NCBI RefSeq assembly: GCF_018437505.1
Contig: NZ_CP072467.1
Span: 4,488,010 to 4,552,009 of the forward strand
Length of the DNA stretch: 64,000 nucleotides
Direction of reading: 5' to 3'
Origin: Spiractinospora alimapuensis
GTDB taxonomy: Bacteria; Actinomycetota; Actinomycetes; Streptosporangiales; Streptosporangiaceae
Made by a program: the position numbers and the translations under genes. Below the pieces are notes generated by a model that was not told the origin of the DNA, did no database searches, and saw nothing but the letters and a program-made list of their open reading frames with translations. The stretch's first letter is position 1; the number at the start of each line of letters is the position of its first letter. Shown here one piece after another: positions 8,761 to 17,591 of this stretch.

Positions 8761-9381
8761 ATGCCACCCTCTTACCGCCAGATCCGCGCCGCGTACACCG
8801 ATGACACGGTGACGGTGTACCAGGCCTACGCGCCAACGATCGGTGTCCCCGCCGCCCGGGACGGCCGGTTCCCGCCGGAATGGAAGCGGGACCGGATGAC
8901 CTGGATCAAGCCCTCGTTCCTGTGGATGATGTACCGCTGCGGGTGGGGTCGGAAGCACGACCAAGAGACCGTCCTGGCGGTCGAGATCACCCGCGCCGGC
9001 TTTGAGTGGGCACTACGCGACGCGTGCCTGTCCCACTACACCCCGGCCGTGCACACCGACAACGACGACTGGAAACGTCAGCTCCGCGAGTCCTCCGCCC
9101 GTGTCCAGTGGGACCCGGAGCGCGACCTGCGTCTCCAGCCGCTCGACCACCGATCCCTCCAGGTGGGGCTGTCCGGCGTGGCCACCCGACGCTACGCCGA
9201 CGAGTGGATCGTCACGATCACCAACATCACACCCCTCGCACACGAGATCCACACCCACGTCCGCGCGGGAAACCTGGACACGGCCGGTGACCTGTTGCCC
9301 GAGGAACACCCCTACCCCACGCCTCCGGAGGTTATCGACCACCTCCGCCCCACCGAGGACGAAGCCGAGTCCCCGGAGTGA
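8761..9381 (+). CDS. DUF4291 family protein
   Basis: A 206-residue protein matching DUF4291: YRQIRAAYTDDTVTVYQAY at the N-terminus, then TWIKPSFLWMMYRCGWG, and later VQWDPERDLRLQPLDHRSLQVGL. These segments define a widespread family without established function. It follows the HxlR gene by 37 bp on the same strand but is probably independent. No membrane segment or signal peptide is present. Confidence 0.85.
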   Translation: MPPSYRQIRAAYTDDTVTVYQAYAPTIGVPAARDGRFPPEWKRDRMTWIKPSFLWMMYRCGWGRKHDQETVLAVEITRAGFEWALRDACLSHYTPAVHTDNDDWKRQLRESSARVQWDPERDLRLQPLDHRSLQVGLSGVATRRYADEWIVTITNITPLAHEIHTHVRAGNLDTAGDLLPEEHPYPTPPEVIDHLRPTEDEAESPE

Positions 9382-9549
9382 CGGTGGGGCGTGTACGGCA
9401 CGCCCGGTCGACGACCCGGCACTCGCCCCGCCCGCTCCGGGATGTCCGCCGCCGAGCCGGGAATGAAGACTCTCGGTGGGACGCCCCGGACGGGGAGCCC
9501 GACGTCGGCGGCGACCGGCGGTGTGAGTCAGCGAGTCAAGGAGGTGTTC

Positions 9550-10590
9550 GTGGCCGAAACCGATGGTCCGGCCGGGGGTTCACGGTCGCTGGACGCGGCC
9601 GCGGCAGTGGCCGAGCAGGTGCTCTTTCCGGCGGCATTGGAGGTCGACACCGCCGAACGGGTCCCGGAGGGACACTTCCAGCGGATCGCGGAGATCGGGT
9701 TCTACGGATTCGCCGCACCGGACGGCCTGAACACCCTGGACCTCCCGGACTTCGCGTCCGTCTGTCGCGCCGTGGAGACGCTCGCCGGGGGATGTCTGAC
9801 GACCACTTTCGTCTGGCTGCAGCACCACGGGGCCGTCACGGCCGCCGCGAACACCCAGAACCACGCCCTGCGCGACACCTACCTCGAATCCCTGCTCACG
9901 GGAGAGCGTCGCGCGGGCGTCGCGGTCACCGCCGCGGTCCGACCCGGTCTACCCCAGTTGCGGGCTGAGCCAGCGAGTGGGGGATGGTACCTCGACGGCG
10001 TCGCCCCCTGGGTGACCGGTTGGGGAATGATCGACACCCTCTACGTCGCCGCACGCGACGCCAACGACGCCCTCGTCATGGCGCTTGTCGACGCCGAGGA
10101 GAGCGAGTGCCTCCAGGCGGGACCACCCGCGCGGCTCGTGGCCACGAACGCCGGCCGCACGGTCACGTTGCGCTTCTCCCGGTACTTCCTGCCGCGGGAG
10201 CGGGTCGCGTCGATCACCCCGCGAGAGACCTACCTACGAGGCGACGCGGAGACGGTGCGGTTCAACGGGAACCTCGCCCTCGGTGTCGCCGGTCGGGCGA
10301 TCACCCTCATGGGAGAGGACGGACAGGCGCTCTCCGCCCAACTCTCTCGGACCCGGGACCGGCTGCTCTCCACGACCCCCGAACACGTCCCGACGGCGCG
10401 CGCGGCCACCTCTGAGCTCGCGATGCGCACCGCCGCCGCGCTCACGACCTACGTTGGTGGCCGTTCCCTGCTCACCGACGCGCACGCCCAGCGGTTGGTC
10501 CGGGAGGCGACGTTCCTCCTCGCCTTCGGAACACGCCCGACGATCCGGTCCGCCCTCCTGCGAACGCTCAGCACGCGCGAGTCGACCTGA
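9550..10590 (+). CDS. Acyl-CoA dehydrogenase-like flavoprotein
   Basis: A 346-residue protein with the three-part acyl-CoA dehydrogenase layout: helical N-terminal domain, a central beta domain (GGWYLDGVAPWVTGWGMIDTLYVAARD) and a helical C-terminal domain ending in AFGTRPTIRSALL. I chose the GTG at 9550 because AAGGAGG lies six bases upstream; the frame is open further back but without a ribosome site. It converges on the thiopeptide operon with a strong terminator between. Whether it belongs to that pathway is unknown; the opposite orientation and the terminator argue against co-transcription. Confidence 0.75.
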   Translation: MAETDGPAGGSRSLDAAAAVAEQVLFPAALEVDTAERVPEGHFQRIAEIGFYGFAAPDGLNTLDLPDFASVCRAVETLAGGCLTTTFVWLQHHGAVTAAANTQNHALRDTYLESLLTGERRAGVAVTAAVRPGLPQLRAEPASGGWYLDGVAPWVTGWGMIDTLYVAARDANDALVMALVDAEESECLQAGPPARLVATNAGRTVTLRFSRYFLPRERVASITPRETYLRGDAETVRFNGNLALGVAGRAITLMGEDGQALSAQLSRTRDRLLSTTPEHVPTARAATSELAMRTAAALTTYVGGRSLLTDAHAQRLVREATFLLAFGTRPTIRSALLRTLSTREST

Positions 10591-10612
10591 CCGAGAGACC
10601 GTGAGGACACGC

Positions 10613-10650
10613 CTCCCCGGGTGCGATGGCGCTCCACCACACCCGGGGAG
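10613..10650. terminator. Bidirectional terminator between acyl-CoA dehydrogenase-like gene and thiopeptide operon
   Basis: Perfect 11-bp stem CTCCCCGGGTG (10613-10623) / CACCCGGGGAG (10640-10650) with a 16-nt loop, located exactly between converging stops at 10590 and 10654. It marks the 3' end of the thiopeptide operon. Confidence 0.75.
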
Positions 10651-10653
10651 ACG

Positions 10654-10989
10654 TCACCCGTTCAGCGCGAGGCCGAGACCAGAAAGGGTCTCGTTGACAC
10701 TCTTCCCCTCGGTGACCGCCTCGAGATCGAACATGTAAACCGACGTCGGCGGGTAGCCGATCCTCTCGATCGAACGGCTCACACTGAAGCATCCGTCGAC
10801 GTACTCCGGTCCGTCCCAGAGATACACCGCGCCCCACATCTGACGCTCCGCGTCGGAGAACCACGCCTTGAGACGCAGGCCCTCCAGCTCCGAGAACGCC
10901 GCGATCGCGTGCTCCCGGAGGTACTCTCGGAGACTCTCCGGGGACTCCGCGGAATGACTGAGGTCCCACGCGACGATCATCACCTGCAT
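10654..10989 (-). CDS. YdhR-like/antibiotic-biosynthesis-monooxygenase-fold small protein
   Basis: A 111-residue protein with the ferredoxin-like alpha/beta pattern of the YdhR and ABM families: strand QVMIVAWDL, helix LREYLREHAIAAF, then LRLKAWFSDAERQMWGAVYLW. This last part lines up with the K-V-W-T-E-S...G-G-I-Y-L-F region of YdhR. Its start lies 11 nt after the YcaO stop, so it is the last gene of the thiopeptide operon and very likely co-transcribed. It could be a cofactor-free oxygenase acting on the peptide, or a small binding protein; no catalytic residue can be named. I do not know it from other thiopeptide clusters. Confidence 0.65.
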   Translation of the reverse strand: MQVMIVAWDLSHSAESPESLREYLREHAIAAFSELEGLRLKAWFSDAERQMWGAVYLWDGPEYVDGCFSVSRSIERIGYPPTSVYMFDLEAVTEGKSVNETLSGLGLALNG

Positions 10990-11000
10990 GGTTGCGCTCC

Positions 11001-12998
11001 TTAGGGAAATGGATGCGGGTGGTGGCTGATGTCCTCGGGCCGCAGTGGGCGGTCCTTGTACCCCAGGGCGTGCGGCACGTCGTGCAGCCGAGGAAGGCCG
11101 TCAACCCGCCGGAACTCGTGACCGAACGTCATGGGCAGCGTGCCGGGAATGATGACCTTGACGCAGACGAAGCCGCCCGCGCGGTGCTCCGGGGTGCTCT
11201 GGTCCACGACGATGACATCGAGGCCGCGTTCGTGGAGTCGACGCAGGAGCTCGGCGAGGTCGTCGCGCAGGTCGTCGCTGGCGGGGATGCGTGGCATGTC
11301 GGAGATCGGGCGTGCCGTCGCGGCCGTGCCCAGGAAGTCGAAGCGGGAGAACGCGTCCGGATGGCCGTAGAGCTGGGTGTGGTGCGCCATCCGGGTCACG
11401 AGCGAGGGGTCACGCACCATCTCCCGGGCCTGCTCCTGCAGGGCGGGATCCTGCGACGCGAAGTTGGCCGTCATGGGGCCGAGCTCGTTCAGGGACCGCT
11501 CGATCGCTCGCTCCGGATCGAGGTGTGACCCGCCCGAACAGGCGACCTTCGCTGTCGCGGGGTCATCGGTGGGGTTCACGGCCATGGTCCACACGCACGG
11601 GATTCCGTACTCGAGGGTCGTGTCGAAGGTGTGCACCGAGTAGCCGGTCTCCTGCTCGATCGTTTCGACGAGGAGCGGTAGAGCGGGGTTCCGCGCCGTG
11701 GAGACGTCGACCCGGTTGACCGACATCCTCGCGTACCACGTCATGAGGAACGAGTCCCGCTCGGCCACTTCGAGGATTCCGTAGAAGATGGCCTCCTCGA
11801 TGCTGCTGCCGAGCGCGCACCCGTTGGAGCACTCGTAGACGAACGGCGGGTTCTCCGGGCCGGCCCGCCGCATCAACCGGTAGTACACGTAGTTCTCGGG
11901 CACCAGGATTGGGGCCGACCGCGAGAAGGAGTAGCCCCACACCCACGAACAGGGGACGTCCTCGGTGAACCTCCGGAACCCGAAGCCGGGAACGTGCCGT
12001 TCGGGCGGATAGAGCCCGAGGGTGCGCGGGTCGAGCGCCTGCTCGGCCACTTCGGTGAAGGGTGCGTGGACGACCGTTCGCTTCCCGGCGGCGTGCGTGC
12101 CCCCGTATCTCTCCAACGCCTCCAACAGAGCGACCACGCGACTCGAGTGATAGCTGCGGGTCCACCCGAATCCGTACTCGACCGAGTCCGCGTGCGCGCC
12201 CAGCTCCGCGGACGCCGTGACGACCCCGGCGCCGCTGCCCTTCGTCATCGTGTGGACGAGACCGCACTCGGAGTCGACGTACAGGCGCTCCAGTGCGTCC
12301 CAGTGTCTCTCGACGTCGCGTACACGGAACGTCTCGGGGGACACCTTCGGGCGAGGGAGCAGGTCGATACGAGCGAGGGACGCGGAGTCGTCCGGACGGC
12401 TGTCGCAGCGGACGCACCGGGGGTCGGTGAGGAAGCGGTGGGTCGTCACCTCGAGGGAGTCCAAAGCGACGACCACCAAAGCGTTGCGCGTGCGTGCCGT
12501 CCCCGGATCCGAGGCGACCCGGTGGACCTCGTCGACGACGATCCCGGCCACCAGGTCCGCCGCCAGCGGGGTGAGCCACGCCGACGGTCGGTTCGCCATG
12601 GTCTCACCGTGCAGTCGTCGTACCTCCGCGTGACCCTGAGGGCTGGATCGGGCCGAGCGCCTGCGGAACTCCGCACAGTCCACACATCCGGGAACCCCGG
12701 GGGACTCCGCCGGCCCCACCACGACCCGGCCGAGTTCGGCCCGCACCGGGACCCAGGTCACGTCCGCGGCGACGGCGGCCGCGCGTACGCGTGGATACGG
12801 TTCGTCGTCCCAGCCGTCGCTCGCCACGACCACGACGGAGCCGGTTGGGAACGAGGTGCGCCCCGGTGTGGCCAGCGTGAGCTCGGCTTCCCCCAGGGCG
12901 GCGTGCTCCGAGACGATGGCGTCCGCCAGCACGCCCGCCCCGACCAGTGTAAGAGCGGGTTTGTTGGTGACCTCGACTTTGGCGGTCGGACTAGGCAT
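11001..12998 (-). CDS. YcaO cyclodehydratase (TbtG-like), thiazoline-forming
   Basis: A 665-residue azoline-forming cyclodehydratase. The N-terminal third is ThiF-like with a four-cysteine zinc site split as CVDC (near residue 107) and CVRC (near 198). The YcaO domain follows with GSGAGVVTASAELGA, then SRVVALLEALERYGG, the ATP-binding region of YcaO enzymes, and ALGSSIEEAIFYGILEVAERD. The C-terminus ends in HPHPFP, the proline-rich tail typical of peptide cyclodehydratases. It would use ATP to convert core Cys (and perhaps Ser) to azolines with the adjacent leader-binding protein. Its ATG overlaps the preceding gene's stop by 8 nt. Confidence 0.88.
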   Translation of the reverse strand: MPSPTAKVEVTNKPALTLVGAGVLADAIVSEHAALGEAELTLATPGRTSFPTGSVVVVASDGWDDEPYPRVRAAAVAADVTWVPVRAELGRVVVGPAESPGVPGCVDCAEFRRRSARSSPQGHAEVRRLHGETMANRPSAWLTPLAADLVAGIVVDEVHRVASDPGTARTRNALVVVALDSLEVTTHRFLTDPRCVRCDSRPDDSASLARIDLLPRPKVSPETFRVRDVERHWDALERLYVDSECGLVHTMTKGSGAGVVTASAELGAHADSVEYGFGWTRSYHSSRVVALLEALERYGGTHAAGKRTVVHAPFTEVAEQALDPRTLGLYPPERHVPGFGFRRFTEDVPCSWVWGYSFSRSAPILVPENYVYYRLMRRAGPENPPFVYECSNGCALGSSIEEAIFYGILEVAERDSFLMTWYARMSVNRVDVSTARNPALPLLVETIEQETGYSVHTFDTTLEYGIPCVWTMAVNPTDDPATAKVACSGGSHLDPERAIERSLNELGPMTANFASQDPALQEQAREMVRDPSLVTRMAHHTQLYGHPDAFSRFDFLGTAATARPISDMPRIPASDDLRDDLAELLRRLHERGLDVIVVDQSTPEHRAGGFVCVKVIIPGTLPMTFGHEFRRVDGLPRLHDVPHALGYKDRPLRPEDISHHPHPFP

Positions 12999-15057
12999 CG
13001 ACGAGCACCACCCTCACGACGAACGGGACCTTCGAACTCACCTCTGGGTCGTGGTCGAGGGGGACGGCGAGCGGGCGACGGCCCCGCGTCACTAGTCGGG
13101 CCGTGAGGTCGGCGATGCCCAGTGGCTCCTGGTGCCCCACGGAGACGCTGGGACCGTCGTGCCGCCTCACAGGCAGGTCGGGAGCGGTCGGCGCGTAGAC
13201 CCACTGCCGCTGCGCGTCGGCCTGGTAGGCCAACAGAGCCCGCTCCATCGCTTCGCGAAGGGCCTCCTGGAGAGTCGTCCCCGTCGCCACCGTCACGGGA
13301 TCCCCGGCACGGAAGCAGGCGACTGTGGGGACCCCCAGAGCCGATGTCGCCTCGTGGAAGGTGAACCCCGGACTGATCCGCGCCAGCATCGACCGGTACC
13401 GATCGGCGTCGTCGCCGACGGTCACTCCGCGAGGATCGAGGAGCGGCGACAGCGCGGACGACGCGGCGATGTCGTCCGTCGCGATCTGTTGGCAGTGTTC
13501 GAGGAGCGCGGACTTGACGGCCTCCTCCCAGCTGTAACCCGCGGCCGTACCCGTGTGGAGAGCGTAGGCGCCGTACCCGGAGGTCGAGTCGGGGTGCGCC
13601 CGCCCGCGCCGCAGGGCCGGAAAGACGATGTCGGGGGCCACCAGGGTGGCGGAACCATCCGCCAGGTCGTATGCCCAGCAACGGACGCCGGCATCGCCCT
13701 GGCGCACGGCGTTCAGCATCGCCTCAGGGGAGGTGGCCCCCCAATCGGGGGTCTCGCCCCGGGGAGAAGCGAACCGTCGCGGATCGACCATCAGTGAGCC
13801 GTACAGAGCGAACGCCCGAAGCACCGCGCGGTGCCGCGCGGTCTCGAAACTGAGGCCCGCGGCGACCGCCGTCGGCACCCCCTCACGGTCGTCGAGGAGC
13901 CCGACCGGGTCGGACGACTCCACCCGACAGGTGTGCAGTGGGAACTGGGCCAGCTCACCCTCATCGGGTTCACCGATGGCACCGAGTTGGTCCCCGGTGC
14001 ACAACACGGCGGCTCGTGAGAACTCCTCCCACTCCTGCCCTGGATGGTCCGCCAACGCGGCGATCCGCTTGAGAAAACCGGCTTCGGTGTCAGGTCTGAC
14101 GTCCGACTCCGCCAGCGGGTGCGCGAGGACGCGGTGCGTCGTGCCGCCGAGTGTCACCGGATCCAGGCACGTCACCACCCCTTGCTCCCCCGGCGGGATT
14201 CCGGTGGTGGCCCGCAGGACGCCCTGGACCGCCCGCACAGCCGCCGCCCGTGCCGCCAAGCGGGGGAGCGGGGCGGCCGGCGTCGTACCCGCGTCCTCGG
14301 CCGGCCGTCGCGCGGCTCCACGTCGTCGCACGGACTCCCAGTCCACACCCGAAGGCGAGATCCACACGGCCCGGCGCCAGAGGACGACCCGCGCGAGGGT
14401 GATGGCCTCTTCGCGACAGACCGTTCCCAGCGGATCGGGACCACTCACCGACGGCGTCTCCGAGGCGTGGAGAACGAGGTCGACGTCGGCGAGCAGGCGC
14501 CGCAACCGTGTCTCCGACGGATGGAGGTCCACGTGCTCGGTCGGTCCGGGAAACGACGAGGCCCCAGGCTGGGTGGACATCGGGTCGAAGCCCGAGTCCG
14601 TCTCGCCCGTGACGACCACACGCAGGTCCTCCAACCCAGCGGCGACCGCGGCCGCAGTGGTCGCCGCCAACAGGCGACCCGACCCGAGCACGACCGTCCG
14701 CGTCGCTTGGAACCGTGTGAACGCGGCCGCTCCGTCGGCGCGGAAATACCGAAGGAAACTGGCGCCGAGGGGAAGCTCCGGTGACGGAGCGGGAGGGTGC
14801 GCGGCGCCGTCCACGTCGCGGAGGGCACCACGGTCACGCAGCGTCGTGACCAGGTCCTCCACCAGCCGTCGCCGCTCTGGCGAGAGGTTCGCGGTGAGAT
14901 CGCCGAGGCTGTGTCGTCCGTTGAGGTAGGGGGCGAGGCGTTCGATGACCAAATAGATCGAATCGCCGGTCAGGTGCAGTGATCCGTGATGGCTGAGTAG
15001 GTAGACACCCTCGGGCGACTTCGCGTAGTAGACGTCGGGACGCAGCAACAGTCCCAC
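12991..15057 (-). CDS. Leader-peptide-binding ThiF-like partner of YcaO (TbtF-like)
   Basis: A 688-residue protein. Residues 1-85 (PDVYYAKSPEGVYLLSHHG, then YLVIERLAPYLNGRHSL and VEDLVTTLRDRGAL) form a PqqD-like RiPP recognition element, the domain that grips the leader peptide. A degenerate ThiF/E1-like segment follows (TVVLGSGRLLAATTAAAVAAG), and the C-terminal half is distantly YcaO-like without an obvious ATP site. In thiomuracin-type clusters the homologous F protein delivers precursor to the YcaO enzyme. It begins 12 nt after the SagB stop. I considered it as a second active cyclodehydratase but the missing ATP motifs favour the F-protein role. Confidence 0.8.
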   Translation of the reverse strand: MGLLLRPDVYYAKSPEGVYLLSHHGSLHLTGDSIYLVIERLAPYLNGRHSLGDLTANLSPERRRLVEDLVTTLRDRGALRDVDGAAHPPAPSPELPLGASFLRYFRADGAAAFTRFQATRTVVLGSGRLLAATTAAAVAAGLEDLRVVVTGETDSGFDPMSTQPGASSFPGPTEHVDLHPSETRLRRLLADVDLVLHASETPSVSGPDPLGTVCREEAITLARVVLWRRAVWISPSGVDWESVRRRGAARRPAEDAGTTPAAPLPRLAARAAAVRAVQGVLRATTGIPPGEQGVVTCLDPVTLGGTTHRVLAHPLAESDVRPDTEAGFLKRIAALADHPGQEWEEFSRAAVLCTGDQLGAIGEPDEGELAQFPLHTCRVESSDPVGLLDDREGVPTAVAAGLSFETARHRAVLRAFALYGSLMVDPRRFASPRGETPDWGATSPEAMLNAVRQGDAGVRCWAYDLADGSATLVAPDIVFPALRRGRAHPDSTSGYGAYALHTGTAAGYSWEEAVKSALLEHCQQIATDDIAASSALSPLLDPRGVTVGDDADRYRSMLARISPGFTFHEATSALGVPTVACFRAGDPVTVATGTTLQEALREAMERALLAYQADAQRQWVYAPTAPDLPVRRHDGPSVSVGHQEPLGIADLTARLVTRGRRPLAVPLDHDPEVSSKVPFVVRVVLVDA

Positions 15058-15069
15058 TCGGTCCTCCTG

Positions 15070-16485
15070 TCATTCGTCCGGTCGTCGACTGCCCAGGGAG
15101 AATTCGCCAACGGCGCTCTCCGCTGCGTAATCCACCCCTGTCGCGGCGTTGAAGTCCGTGGCGTCGCCACCTCCGAGGCCGCAGGCGGCAAGCCCCATCG
15201 CCGTCGCCGCCAGATACATCGACTGGTACAGAACGCCGACGTGCTTGAGGACCAGGGAGTAGGGCATCTGTTCGTAGGTCCAGGCGAGCCGGCCGAATCG
15301 GGCGGTGAGCACGAGGAGGACCTGGGGTGGCTCGGCTGCCGGTGCGGCGCGCAGGGCCGCGCGCAGAAGGCGGCGCACCGGAGGCCCACCCGGACTCACC
15401 GTGCGGAGCCCGTGGGAGTGCGAGTCGTAGTGGTACATCCCCGAGGGGAGACCCGACACGCGTCGGACCACGGGGTAGATCTCCAGCTCGTAGGCCGATC
15501 CGCCGGACGGGTGTGGGCGGTTGGGGTATTCCACGCCGTCCACCTCGCGCGTCGTCCGCACCCGGGCACACCGGTAGAGGAACTCGCCAAGCTGGTCCAC
15601 GGTGATCGGGTGGTCGTCGTCGTGGTGCCGCACGGATCGGCGGTCCTCGACGACGGCGGCGAGCGGTGGATCGTCCCGACGGATCCGTGTCAGGTCCGCC
15701 GCGGGCAACGGGATCTCAGGGCCCGGGTAGGGGGGCCGCCGACCGGGGAGCGGAGTATGGAGCCCGCGGGCCCACTGTGTGCGCCCATACGCCTCCTCCC
15801 GGTCGGAGCGGTCGGTCATACGCGACTGGCGGTGGAACCACAGTTCGTGTGGTGTCCACTGGCTCAGCGTGAGGTCGGAATGCTCCCCGCCGTCCGGGGC
15901 CTCCATCAGGCCGGCACGTCGCAGGTCCCGCAGCAGGGCGTCGACGGTCACGGCTTCGACCCCCAGGTCGGACAGCCTCGACAGTGTGGCGAGGTCCGAC
16001 GCGCCGCCGGCGAGTACACCAAGCGCCGCCTGGACCCCCACATCGAGGGTCTCCAGTCGCGCGTTCGCCAGCGGTGACTCCGCGACGAGACCGTCGCGGT
16101 CGCGGCGCAGCACCGTGAACCGGGAGAGCCGAAGCCTGGACTCGACGTCTTCCCGCGTTGGACCCAGTTCGGGCCCAACGGGACGGAGGGTGTAGAGCGC
16201 TCGTTCCCCGAGGTGGGGCGTCACGGACAGCCAGCCGCCGCGCCGCAGTCGTTCGAGCAGCGCGTCGACCTCGTCCGCTGTCGCCCCAGACGCTGACGTG
16301 AGGCGCGACCGAAGGCAGCCGTGGGCGAGCTGGCCGAGGACCGACGTGAGCCATGGAAGGTTTGGCCCCACCTCCTCGTTGCGCCGGCCCGTCGCCAACC
16401 AGACGCCGTCGTGGCCTCGGGCGCACGACACCCCGCCCACCAACCGGAGTTCCACCTCGTGGCCGCCCCACTCCAGGTTCCTCAC
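15070..16485 (-). CDS. SagB-type FMN azoline dehydrogenase (TbtE-like)
   Basis: A 471-residue protein whose C-terminal half is a SagB/nitroreductase domain: VVEDRRSVRHHDDDHPIT, then YPNRPHPSGGSAYELEIYP, and VGVLYQSMYLAATAMGLAACG, the usual FMN-binding and active-site segments. The N-terminal half is a helical leader- or partner-contacting region seen in thiopeptide dehydrogenases. It would oxidise azolines to aromatic thiazoles/oxazoles. The GTG start overlaps the pyridine-synthase stop as GTGA, indicating coupled translation. Confidence 0.87.
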   Translation of the reverse strand: MRNLEWGGHEVELRLVGGVSCARGHDGVWLATGRRNEEVGPNLPWLTSVLGQLAHGCLRSRLTSASGATADEVDALLERLRRGGWLSVTPHLGERALYTLRPVGPELGPTREDVESRLRLSRFTVLRRDRDGLVAESPLANARLETLDVGVQAALGVLAGGASDLATLSRLSDLGVEAVTVDALLRDLRRAGLMEAPDGGEHSDLTLSQWTPHELWFHRQSRMTDRSDREEAYGRTQWARGLHTPLPGRRPPYPGPEIPLPAADLTRIRRDDPPLAAVVEDRRSVRHHDDDHPITVDQLGEFLYRCARVRTTREVDGVEYPNRPHPSGGSAYELEIYPVVRRVSGLPSGMYHYDSHSHGLRTVSPGGPPVRRLLRAALRAAPAAEPPQVLLVLTARFGRLAWTYEQMPYSLVLKHVGVLYQSMYLAATAMGLAACGLGGGDATDFNAATGVDYAAESAVGEFSLGSRRPDE

Positions 16486-17591
16486 ACGGGCTCCTCACGA
16501 ATGTCCGATGTCGGGGCCGGCGGCTCCTCCTCGATCTGACGCATGGCCGAGACTCCGAACACGTCCTCGACGGCACGTGCGGCCAGGTGGCACAGCAGGA
16601 AGCGTTCCTGTGGCGTGACGCCGAGCTGGGTCAGGAACAGGTAGGTGTGGTTGAGCATCGTTCGGTAGAGAACGAACCAGTGTGCGGTCATCGAGTCCAT
16701 GACCGCCGGGTTGTGGAAGGCCGCACGGTGGTAGGGGCTGACGTGCACCAACGGGGGCGGATTCCCGTTGGCGTCCGTGGAGAACCCGTGCTCGGTCGGG
16801 AGCTGGCCGCGTGCCAGGAGTTGGGATGCGCGGACGTGGTACGACCGCGTGATCGAGGTCCAGTCCGCCACGAACTCGGAGGTCGGGGCGTCGCCGTCCA
16901 GTCCGGCCACCGTGTCCGACACCCGTCGCCGCAGGGTGGCCTCGTGGAGGCGATAGTGGTCGTCCCAGGGGCCACGAAGAGTCTCGGCCCCTGGGTACAT
17001 GGCGAGAAAGGCGTCCGCGTGGGACCGGAACGACATGAACCCTGTGGTGACGCCGACGCCCGACAGGACGTGGGCGGTGGCGATCATCAGGTCCAAGGCA
17101 TGGCCGAGACGGGGTCGACCGGTCGACACGTCTTGGAGTATCCGGAACGCGAGCTCGGTGGTGTCGGCGTGGAAGTCGGCGAGCAGGTCTACCGCCTCCT
17201 CACTGCCCAGGGCGCGGGGCCGACGTTCGAATGGAGCCTCGTGCAGGGTGTTGTTCGGGCGCCACGGCGTCAGCGGTCCGTGCTCGTCCTCGAGCCGTGC
17301 GAGTTCGCGGTGCCGCTGTTCGTACTCCTCGGGGGCCAACACCGTGCGGGACGGATGGCGTGAGAGGAACCCTCCGATCGTCTCGCGTGCCGCGGGGCGT
17401 ACGACGCCCGCCATCGTCGCCGCGTCACAGCGCAGGTGGAGGCGTACGTGCGGTCCCAACCGCCAGTGACGCGTGAAGGACATCGCGGGAATCGTGGACG
17501 ACAGGCGTCGGAAGAACGGCCGCACGGCCTCCAGGAGCAGGTGGTCCTTATCCCTGTCGTAGTACACGACGTGCAGACTGCGCCACGACAC
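16482..17591 (-). CDS. Thiopeptide pyridine synthase ([4+2] cycloaddition enzyme, TbtD-like)
   Basis: A 369-residue member of the thiopeptide-type biosynthesis family. FTRHWRLGPHVRLHLR near residue 45 is the family signature. The C-terminal block VMDSMTAHWFVLYRTMLN, then LFLTQLGVTPQERFLLCHLA, matches pyridine synthases rather than eliminases. It would join two dehydroalanines of the modified core, forming the six-membered nitrogen ring and releasing the leader peptide. Its GTG start overlaps the 3' end of the eliminase gene by 44 nt. Assignment between TbtC- and TbtD-like roles rests on the C-terminal block and on gene order. Confidence 0.87.
   Translation of the reverse strand: MSWRSLHVVYYDRDKDHLLLEAVRPFFRRLSSTIPAMSFTRHWRLGPHVRLHLRCDAATMAGVVRPAARETIGGFLSRHPSRTVLAPEEYEQRHRELARLEDEHGPLTPWRPNNTLHEAPFERRPRALGSEEAVDLLADFHADTTELAFRILQDVSTGRPRLGHALDLMIATAHVLSGVGVTTGFMSFRSHADAFLAMYPGAETLRGPWDDHYRLHEATLRRRVSDTVAGLDGDAPTSEFVADWTSITRSYHVRASQLLARGQLPTEHGFSTDANGNPPPLVHVSPYHRAAFHNPAVMDSMTAHWFVLYRTMLNHTYLFLTQLGVTPQERFLLCHLAARAVEDVFGVSAMRQIEEEPPAPTSDIREEPV

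Noticed and set aside
12991..15057. Second active YcaO cyclodehydratase for Ser-specific oxazoles
   Set aside because: The N-terminal recognition element and the lack of visible ATP-binding motifs fit the F-type leader-binding partner; gene order also fits that role.
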